A stretch of 38,801 nt of DNA from [Mycobacterium] zoologicum (GTDB lineage Bacteria > Actinomycetota > Actinomycetes > Mycobacteriales > Mycobacteriaceae), in assembly GCF_020172665.1 (NCBI RefSeq), contig NZ_CP083985.1:3387611-3426411 (forward strand), written 5' to 3'. Below, one piece after another: positions 31,908-38,801 of this stretch. Under the pieces are notes generated by a model, which made no database searches, was not told where the DNA came from, and saw nothing but the letters and a program-made list of their open reading frames with translations. The position numbers and the translations under genes were made by a program. How positions within the stretch are numbered: position 1 is the stretch's first letter; each line of letters begins with the position of its first letter.

Positions 31908-33022
31908 CCGTGATCGCCGCGGGCGCCGTCGTGCTCGACGGCCGGGTGCACCGGCCCGGCTGGGTGTCGGTGGCCGACGGCCGGATCGCCGACTGCGGGT
32001 CCGGGCCGGTACCTGCCGACACCGACTTCGCCGACTCCACGGTGGTGCCTGGCTTTATCGACCTGCACTGCCACGGCGGGGCCGCTGTCTCCTACGCCGA
32101 CGATCCGGACCGCGCGGCGGCGCTGCACGCCGCGCACGGCACCACCGGGGGCCTGGCCAGTTTGGTGACCGCCGCACCGGAAACCCTGCTGGCACAGGTG
32201 CATACGCTGGCCGGCGCCACCCGGCGCGGCGTGGTGGACGGCATCCACCTGGAGGGGCCGTGGCTCAGCGACAGGCACTGCGGCGCACACGATTCGGCGT
32301 GGCTGCGCGACCCCTCTGACGCCGAGGTCGAGGCGTTGCTGACCGCTGGTGACGGCGCGATCGCGATGGTCACTCTGGCCCCCGAGCGGCCCGGCGCCAT
32401 CGAGGCCATCACCCAGCTGGTCGAGGCGGGAGTGGTTGTGGCCGTTGGGCATACCGACGCCGGATACGAGGTGACCCAAGCCGCCCTGGACGCCGGCGCG
32501 ACGGTGGGAACGCATCTGTTCAACGCGATGCGCCCCCTGCACCACCGCGAACCCGGACCGGTTGCGGCACTGCTGGCCGACCCGCGGGTGACCGTCGAAC
32601 TGATCGCCGACGGCGTTCACCTGCACCCGGCCGTCATCGAGCACGTGGTGGCGACCGCCGGCCCGGACCGGGTCGCGCTGATCACCGATGCGATGGCCGC
32701 CGCCGGGACCGGCGACGGCGCGTTCACCCTCGGCGGGCTCGACGTCGACGTGACCGGCGGAGTGGCCCGGCTGCGCGGCACCACCACGATCGCCGGCAGC
32801 ACCGCCACCATGGACCGGATCTTCGCAGCGGCGCTGGGGTTGCTCGGCGGCGATGACGCTGCCCTGACCGACGCCGTTCGCATGACCTCGTCCACCCCGG
32901 CGCGCACCCTCGGGCTGCACCGGGCCGGCGTCCTGGCCGCCGGACGTGACGCCGACCTGGTTGTGCTGGATCGGGATTGGCGGGTCTTGCGGGTAATGCG
33001 GCGCGGCGTCTGGCTGGGATAG
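31904..33022 (+). CDS. nagA: N-acetylglucosamine-6-phosphate deacetylase
   Basis: A 372-residue amidohydrolase-superfamily enzyme that removes acetate from N-acetylglucosamine 6-phosphate in amino-sugar and peptidoglycan recycling. Metal and catalytic residues: DLHCHGG (His55, His57), HLEGPW, VGHTDAGY, THLFNAM and ITDAMAAAG. Homologue of M. tuberculosis Rv3332, coupled to sugI by a 4-nt overlap. The TAG stop at 33020-33022 is also part of a TAGGCT -10 box for the next gene. Confidence 0.93.
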   Translation: MTVIAAGAVVLDGRVHRPGWVSVADGRIADCGSGPVPADTDFADSTVVPGFIDLHCHGGAAVSYADDPDRAAALHAAHGTTGGLASLVTAAPETLLAQVHTLAGATRRGVVDGIHLEGPWLSDRHCGAHDSAWLRDPSDAEVEALLTAGDGAIAMVTLAPERPGAIEAITQLVEAGVVVAVGHTDAGYEVTQAALDAGATVGTHLFNAMRPLHHREPGPVAALLADPRVTVELIADGVHLHPAVIEHVVATAGPDRVALITDAMAAAGTGDGAFTLGGLDVDVTGGVARLRGTTTIAGSTATMDRIFAAALGLLGGDDAALTDAVRMTSSTPARTLGLHRAGVLAAGRDADLVVLDRDWRVLRVMRRGVWLG

Positions 33023-33025
33023 GCT
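33020..33025 (+). promoter_or_regulatory. -10 box of a leaderless promoter for the small GNAT gene
   Basis: TAGGCT overlaps the nagA stop codon and lies 6 nt before ATG 33032 (3 nt before the alternative GTG 33029). Confidence 0.4.
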
Positions 33026-33031
33026 GCGGTG

Positions 33032-33307
33032 ATGAGCGAGCCGATCGTCACCCACGACAACGGGCAGTACCAGATCTCCGTCGACGGCGAGCAGGCCGGC
33101 TTCGCCGACTACATCGAGAACGGCGATCAGCGGAACTTCAACCACACCGTGATCGACAAGGCGTTCGGCGGACGCGGCCTGGCCGGCACGCTGATAGCCG
33201 CAGCCCTGACCGACACCCGCGCGGCCGGCAAACGCGTGGTGCCGACCTGTTCGTTCGTGGAGGGCTACATCACCAAACACCCGGAGTTCGCCGACCTCGT
33301 CGACTGA
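33032..33307 (+). CDS. Small GNAT-fold N-acetyltransferase (YjdJ type)
   Basis: A 91-residue protein of the short GNAT group (COG2388-like). It shows the acetyl-CoA loop GGRGLAGTLIAAALTDTRAAG followed by PTCSFVEGYITKHPEF, the usual ending of this family. Family members may acetylate proteins or small molecules; no substrate can be named. ATG 33032 is preferred over GTG 33029 because it is 6 nt after the -10 box. The CMD gene follows after 2 nt, so both are likely co-transcribed. Confidence 0.8.
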   Translation: MSEPIVTHDNGQYQISVDGEQAGFADYIENGDQRNFNHTVIDKAFGGRGLAGTLIAAALTDTRAAGKRVVPTCSFVEGYITKHPEFADLVD

Positions 33308-33309
33308 TC

Positions 33310-33765
33310 ATGACGCGGGTCCCCCTCGACAAACAGTCGGCCTCGGTCTATCGCGCCTACCTGCACGCCGCAGCCGAGGTGCGGGCTCGTGCCGAAGACG
33401 CCGGGTTGTCGCGGACCGTTCTGGAACTGGTGAATCTACGGGTGTCCCAGATCAATGGGTGCGCGTTCTGCCTGAACATGCACAGCAAGGCCCTGCTGGA
33501 GACCGGTGACACCGTGCAGCGGATCGCGGTGCTGCCGGCCTGGCGGGACACCGAGTTGTTCTCCGACACCGAACGGGCCGCCCTCGAGATCGCCGAAGCC
33601 GTCACGTGGATCTCCGAGACCCACCTGGACGACGACGAGTACACCCTGCTGCGTGAGCACCTCACCGACGATCAGGTTTCGCTGTTGATCTGGTCGGCGA
33701 TCACGATCAACGCGTTCAACCGGGTGTCGATCATGAGTCACTACCCCGTGCGGGCGGAGAAGTGA
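33310..33765 (+). CDS. AhpD/carboxymuconolactone decarboxylase-like alkylhydroperoxidase protein
   Basis: A 151-residue AhpD-fold protein with the complete redox motif CxxCxxxH (CAFCLNMHSKALLE), preceded by LVNLRVSQING. This is the signature of peroxidase-active CMD proteins that use a cysteine pair and a proton relay His. Unlike the CMD gene at 25524, it has no ECF41-type promoter and follows the GNAT gene by 2 nt. The frame is open upstream, but family similarity starts at ATG 33310. Confidence 0.83.
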   Translation: MTRVPLDKQSASVYRAYLHAAAEVRARAEDAGLSRTVLELVNLRVSQINGCAFCLNMHSKALLETGDTVQRIAVLPAWRDTELFSDTERAALEIAEAVTWISETHLDDDEYTLLREHLTDDQVSLLIWSAITINAFNRVSIMSHYPVRAEK

Positions 33766-33779
33766 CCCGCTGACCCCAC

Positions 33780-35707
<1,928 letters not shown>

Positions 35708-35726
35708 TCACGCCGCGTTTTCCCGG

Positions 35727-35788
35727 CGCGACCGTGCATAGTCGTTCGGCCTCACCTGGGCGTTGCCGGACAATTGCGCACGCTCGCG
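35727..35788 (+). repeat. Intergenic palindromic element, copy G (subtype 2)
   Basis: The outer arms CGCGACCGTGCATA and TGCGCACGCTCGCG pair imperfectly; the core CCTCACCTGGGCGTTGCCGG matches subtype 2. It lies between the start of trpS and the TetR operator. Confidence 0.75.
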
Positions 35789-35798
35789 ACAGATAACG

Positions 35799-35824
35799 TA
35801 ATAGAGTGACCGCTCTGTTATTCT
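35799..35824 (+). promoter_or_regulatory. TetR operator overlapping a leaderless promoter
   Basis: The imperfect palindrome TAATAGAG-N6-CTCTGTTA (35799-35820, 7 of 8 positions paired) runs into the -10 box TATTCT (35819-35824), which is 7 nt before the TetR ATG. A repressor bound here would block polymerase, so autorepression of the TetR-enoyl-CoA hydratase unit is likely. Confidence 0.6.
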
Positions 35825-35831
35825 GCCATCC

Positions 35832-36440
35832 ATGCCCCGCCCACGCGTGCACGACCCCGATCGGGTGCTCGACGCCGTCGAGTCGCTGGCAGCCCGATCC
35901 GGCCCCACCGCGGTGACGATCCGCGCGATCAGTGAGGCGACCGGCGTCTCCAACGGCGCGGTCTATCACGGATTCGGGTCGCGGGCCGGGCTGGTGGGCG
36001 CCGCCTGGCTGCGGGCCGCGCGAAATTTCCTGGCGGTGCAGGGCGAGCTGGTGAGCGCCGCACCGGAACCCACCGACGCGGTGATCGCCGCCGCCGACGC
36101 CCCGGTTGCCTTCGCCGAACTTCGCCCAACGGCCTCCAAGCTGCTGTCGGTGATCAACCGCGACGAACTGATCGACGCCGACCTGCCGGCCGAACTCGCC
36201 GCTCAACTGGGCCACGTCGACGCCGAGCTGATCGGGTTGCTGATCCGACTCGCCGCCGCATTGTGGGACCGCCGCGACGCCGCCGCGGTCGACACCATCA
36301 CCACATGCGTCGTCGACCTGCCCACCGCGATCGTGCTCAGCCGCGATCGGCTGGGCTCCCCCACCGCCCGCGCCCAATTGCACGCCGCCGTACGCGCCGT
36401 GCTGTCCGTCGGACCAACCTTGAAAGGATCTACCCCATGA
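35832..36440 (+). CDS. TetR-family transcriptional regulator
   Basis: A 202-residue one-component repressor. The DNA-binding helix-turn-helix is at about 30-52 (VTIRAISEATGVSNGAVYHGFGSRAGLV), the usual TetR pattern, followed by an all-helical ligand domain. Its ATG is 7 nt after the -10 box covered by the palindrome at 35799-35820. The stop overlaps the enoyl-CoA hydratase start by 4 nt (ATGA), so it probably controls that gene together with itself. The ligand is unknown; an acyl-CoA is a reasonable guess given the partner. Confidence 0.85.
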   Translation: MPRPRVHDPDRVLDAVESLAARSGPTAVTIRAISEATGVSNGAVYHGFGSRAGLVGAAWLRAARNFLAVQGELVSAAPEPTDAVIAAADAPVAFAELRPTASKLLSVINRDELIDADLPAELAAQLGHVDAELIGLLIRLAAALWDRRDAAAVDTITTCVVDLPTAIVLSRDRLGSPTARAQLHAAVRAVLSVGPTLKGSTP

Positions 36441-37099
36441 AGCTGACCTATGACGACGCCATCGCCGTACTGGACCTCGGCGACGACGAGAACCGGTTCT
36501 CCCCGGACTTCCTCGAGGAGATCAACGGCGTGCTCGACGACGTGGTGGCCGCGGGCGCCGAGGGCAGGGCCCAGGGCCTGGTCACCACCGCCGGCGGCAA
36601 GTTCTACACCAACGGCCTGGACCTGGACTGGCTGATGGCCAACGGCGACCGCACCGACTGGTACGTCGGCCGGGTGCATGCGCTGCTGGCGCGGGTGCTG
36701 ACGCTGCCGATGCCGACGGCGGCGGCGGTGGTGGGCCACGCGTTCGGGGCCGGCGCGATGCTGGCCGTCGCGCACGACTTCCGGGTGATGCGCGCCGACC
36801 GCGGTTTCTTCTGCTTCCCCGAGGTCGACATCCTGATTCCGTTCACGCCGGGCATGAACGCGCTGATCCAGGCCAAGCTGACCCCGCAGGCCCAGGTGGC
36901 GTCGATGACGACCGGCCGCCGGTTCGGCGGGGTGGATGCGGCGACCTTCGGGATCGTGGACTCCACCGCCGGCGAGGGCGCGGTGACGCCGGGCGCGATC
37001 GAGATGCTGCGGCCGCTGGCCGGCAAGAACCCGGGCACGCTGGGCGCCATCAAGGCCACCATGTTCGGCCCGGCGGTGGCGGCGCTGACGACCCCGTGA
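36437..37099 (+). CDS. Enoyl-CoA hydratase/isomerase-family protein
   Basis: A 220-residue crotonase-fold protein. The oxyanion-hole strand GKFYTNGLDLDWL and the second one HAFGAGAMLAVAHDFRVMRADRGFFCFPEVD are visible. It is shorter than classical hydratases (about 260) and lacks the hydratase catalytic Glu pair in the usual positions as far as I can judge, resembling enoyl-CoA isomerase-like members. It would act on fatty acyl-CoA esters; the exact reaction is not deducible. ATG 36437 has AAAGGA 9 nt upstream. Its stop overlaps the cobG GTG by 4 nt, so cobG, cobH and this unit may share a transcript. Confidence 0.82.
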   Translation: MKLTYDDAIAVLDLGDDENRFSPDFLEEINGVLDDVVAAGAEGRAQGLVTTAGGKFYTNGLDLDWLMANGDRTDWYVGRVHALLARVLTLPMPTAAAVVGHAFGAGAMLAVAHDFRVMRADRGFFCFPEVDILIPFTPGMNALIQAKLTPQAQVASMTTGRRFGGVDAATFGIVDSTAGEGAVTPGAIEMLRPLAGKNPGTLGAIKATMFGPAVAALTTP

Positions 37100-37992
37100 T
37101 TTCGGCGCGATTCGGCTCGCTCAGCGGTGATTTCCGCGCCGAAATCGCCGGGCGTAGCCGCCCCGACCGGTGCCCCGGCGTGCTGCGGCCGTGGCCGGCC
37201 GACGACGGTTTGCTGGTGCGGCTGCGCCTGGTCGGCGGCCGGCTACCGGGGGCGTCGTTGTCCCGGCTCCTGCAGGTCAGCGCCGAGTTCGCCGACGGGT
37301 CGGTCTACCTGACCGGGCGGGCCAACCTGCAGCTGCGCGGGCTGCCCGGCCGTGACGGCCGGCTGGACCCCGCTGTGGTGGCCGCGATCGAGTCGACCGG
37401 GCTGCTGCCGTCGCGCAGCCATGAGCTGGTCCGCAACATCCTGGTCTCCCCGCAGACCGGATACGCCGGCGGCCGCGCGGACCTGCGGCCGGTGGCGGCG
37501 CAACTGGACGCGCTGCTGTGCGGCGACGCGGGCCTGGCCGGACTGCCGGGGCGCTTCCTGTTCGTGCTCGACGACGGCCGCGGTGATCTGATCGACCGGC
37601 GTAGCGACGCCGGTCTGGTGGCACTGGGCGACGCGAGGGTCCAGCTGCGGATCGGTGACGGCTGGGGTGCGGTGATCGGTCTCGGCGACGCCGCTGCCCG
37701 GCTCGCCGAACTGGCGGGCGCGTTCCAGGCCGCCCGCGGCGACGGGCCCCAGGCGCCGTGGCACGTCCGCGAGTTGCCGGGCCCGCTGGCACCGACCGTG
37801 CCGACCGACCCGCGTGTCCCCGCCCCGTCGGGTCCGCTACCGTGTGGCAGCGTGCCCGGCGGCACTCACGTGTGCGTGCCCGACGGCGTGCTCACGCCGG
37901 ACCACGGGCGGTCACTGGTGGAGCACACCGAACTGGTGGTGACGCCGTGGCAGGGTGTCTTCATCCCCCAGGCCCAGGAGGCGGATCGGTGA
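37096..37992 (+). CDS. cobG: Precorrin-3B synthase CobG, C-terminally short
   Basis: CobG oxidises precorrin-3A to precorrin-3B in aerobic cobalamin synthesis, using sirohaem-reductase-like domains and an iron-sulfur cluster. The 298-residue protein shows the opening DRCPGVLRPWPADDGLLVRLRL, the ferredoxin-like half (FADGSVYLTGRANLQLRGL), then HELVRNILVSPQTGYAGG and LPGRFLFVLDDGRGD. It stops straight after LVVTPWQGVFIPQA. As I recall, homologues (about 363 residues in M. tuberculosis) continue with a segment carrying an ACxGxPxC motif for the cluster; this part is missing and cobH begins at once with a 4-nt overlap. The first 17 codons lie in an inverted repeat (37098-37146). Function doubtful. 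Confidence 0.8.
   Translation: MISARFGSLSGDFRAEIAGRSRPDRCPGVLRPWPADDGLLVRLRLVGGRLPGASLSRLLQVSAEFADGSVYLTGRANLQLRGLPGRDGRLDPAVVAAIESTGLLPSRSHELVRNILVSPQTGYAGGRADLRPVAAQLDALLCGDAGLAGLPGRFLFVLDDGRGDLIDRRSDAGLVALGDARVQLRIGDGWGAVIGLGDAAARLAELAGAFQAARGDGPQAPWHVRELPGPLAPTVPTDPRVPAPSGPLPCGSVPGGTHVCVPDGVLTPDHGRSLVEHTELVVTPWQGVFIPQAQEADR
37098..37146. repeat. Inverted repeat at the cobG start
   Basis: GATTTCGGCGCG (37098-37109) and CGCGCCGAAATC (37135-37146) form a perfect 12-bp stem with a 25-nt loop. The repeat covers the enoyl-CoA hydratase stop and the first 17 codons of cobG, before homology to other CobG proteins starts. Confidence 0.7.
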
Positions 37993-38651
37993 GCAGGCCC
38001 AGGCGCCCGTCCCGGCACTACGACTACATCGCCGACGGTCCGGCGATCTACGTCGAGTCGTTCGCGACCATCCGCCGGGAGTCCGACCTGACGCACATCC
38101 CGGCTTCGGCCGAGCGGCTCGCGGTGCGGATGATCCACGGCTCCGGCCAGACCGACGTCGCCAAGGATCTTCTGATCCACCCCGACGCGGTGCCGGCCGG
38201 GCGCGCCGCACTCGACGGCGGCGCGCCGATCCTCTGCGACGCCCGAATGGTGGCGGTCGGGGTGACGGCCGGGCGGCTGCCGGCCGGCAATGCGGTGCAC
38301 TGCTACCTGCACGACGAACGCGTCCCGGCACTGGCCGCCGAATGGGGCACCACCCGTTCGGCGGCGGCCGTCTCGTTGTGGGAGCCGGAGCTGGCCGGTG
38401 CCGTCGTCGCGATCGGCAACGCACCCACGGCGCTGTTCCACCTGCTGGAGCTGATCCGCGACGGCGGGCCGCGCCCGGCGGTGATCGTCGGCTGCCCGGT
38501 GGGTTTCATCGGCGCCGCCGAGTCCAAGGAGGCACTGGCCACGCTGCACGAACACGGCATCGACATCCCGTTCGTGACGCTGCGCGGCCGGCGCGGCGGC
38601 TCGGCGATCACCTCCTCGGCGCTCAACGCTCTTGCCTCGGATACCGAATGA
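37989..38651 (+). CDS. cobH: Precorrin-8X methylmutase CobH
   Basis: A 220-residue enzyme that moves a methyl group from C-11 to C-12 of precorrin-8X, giving hydrogenobyrinate. The catalytic His is in RMIHGSGQTD (His50); the later segments GAPILCDARMVAVGV, AIGNAPTALFHLLELI, CPVGFIGAAESKEAL and GRRGGSAITSSALNALAS are diagnostic. Homologue of M. tuberculosis Rv2065 with a longer N-terminus. The GTG (37989) overlaps the cobG stop (GTGA), and its own stop overlaps the cobIJ ATG (ATGA). Confidence 0.92.
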   Translation: MSRPRRPSRHYDYIADGPAIYVESFATIRRESDLTHIPASAERLAVRMIHGSGQTDVAKDLLIHPDAVPAGRAALDGGAPILCDARMVAVGVTAGRLPAGNAVHCYLHDERVPALAAEWGTTRSAAAVSLWEPELAGAVVAIGNAPTALFHLLELIRDGGPRPAVIVGCPVGFIGAAESKEALATLHEHGIDIPFVTLRGRRGGSAITSSALNALASDTE

Positions 38652-38728
38652 CCGGCCGTTTCTACGGGGTGGGCCTAGGTGTAACTCCCAGACAGGTTGT
38701 GAACGGCGTGGTGAGCGGAAGTAGGTGA
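38648..38728 (+). pseudogene. cobIJ: cobIJ, interrupted after 11 codons by an insertion sequence
   Basis: The ATG overlaps the cobH stop (ATGA) and the reading starts MTGRFYGVGLG, the conserved N-terminus of the precorrin-2 methyltransferase part of CobI/CobIJ (normally continued with GPGDPELVT-like residues). At 38680 the sequence changes into an IS end and the frame closes with TGA at 38726-38728 after 26 codons. The rest of cobIJ, if kept, lies beyond the window on the other side of the element. Confidence 0.75.
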
Positions 38729-38801
38729 GGACCTCCGGTATCGGTGTGGTTACCAAACACGCACATCCGATTACCGAGAGGTCCTCATGGTCCACGCTAA
38801 T
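38680..38801 (+). mobile_element. Left end of an IS481-like insertion sequence
   Basis: The element begins with TGTAACTCCC at 38680, directly after CCTAGG (38674-38679). IS481-type elements start with TGT and insert at NCTAGN sites, duplicating them, which fits exactly. A 107-nt leader precedes the transposase ATG at 38787. The right end and the target duplicate are outside the window. Confidence 0.7.
38787..38801 (+). CDS. Transposase start (IS481-like), partial
   Basis: Only five codons, MVHAN, are present before the window ends. This opening is typical of mycobacterial IS481-family transposases (MVHANA...). GAGAGG lies about 8 nt upstream. The family call rests on this, the TGT end and the CTAG target. 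Confidence 0.55.

Overview
The window is high-GC mycobacterial chromosome. Most genes follow the order of the M. tuberculosis Rv3302c-Rv3336c block: glpD2, lpdA, Rv3304, an ami amidohydrolase, deoD, pmmB, upp, satS (Rv3311), add, deoA, cdd, sdhCDAB, sigJ, dacB1, sugI, nagA, a YihY protein (Rv3335c) and trpS. The last 2.4 kb jumps to cobG-cobH-cobIJ (Rv2064-Rv2066 in M. tuberculosis), so the order is rearranged relative to that species. Accessory genes and secreted protein families point to a non-tuberculous Mycobacteriaceae member; I cannot name the species.

Layout. 1-180: 3' end of a 13E12-type HNH endonuclease gene. 312-3219: two paralogous secreted proteins of unknown function, each with a canonical -35/-10 promoter and a hairpin terminator. 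3377-6587: glpD2 and lpdA (respiratory flavoproteins). 6630-9486: a GGCT-like protein, an AbiEi-like/DUF559 nuclease flanked by inverted hairpin repeats, and an M20 amidohydrolase. 9530-12568: nucleoside and sugar-phosphate metabolism (deoD, pmmB, upp). 12586-15639: two secreted PE-PPE-domain hydrolases in the place where M. tuberculosis has sapM, next to satS, whose M. tuberculosis product is an export chaperone for SapM. 17189-17767: LGFP-repeat lipoprotein. 17923-20686: cdd-deoA-add pyrimidine/purine salvage operon with 4-nt overlaps. 20928-24471: sdhCDAB. 24579-27178: steroid-5-alpha-reductase-like membrane protein, a carboxymuconolactone-decarboxylase-like (CMD) gene, a 56-aa small protein and the ECF41 sigma factor SigJ. 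27205-33765: membrane and envelope functions (HabB-like protein, SMP-30/strictosidine-synthase-like protein, dacB1, DUF4345), sugI-nagA, a small GNAT and a second CMD protein. 33780-35692: YihY and trpS. 35832-38651: TetR regulator, enoyl-CoA hydratase, short cobG, cobH. 38648-38801: the first codons of cobIJ, interrupted by the left end of an IS481-like element.

Three things stand out. (1) The CMD gene next to sigJ carries a match to the ECF41 promoter signature (TGTCACA, 16 nt, CGTC) 8 nt before its start codon, so a sigma factor and its probable target are both visible, with a translationally coupled 56-aa protein of unknown role. (2) Seven copies of a ~62-bp imperfect palindrome, in two core subtypes, sit only between genes; two pairs flank single accessory genes in inverted orientation. 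(3) Most first genes of transcription units have a TAnnnT -10 box 6-9 nt before the start codon, the architecture of leaderless mycobacterial mRNAs. The cobalamin genes at the right end look damaged: CobG stops before its expected cysteine-rich C-terminal segment and cobIJ is interrupted.
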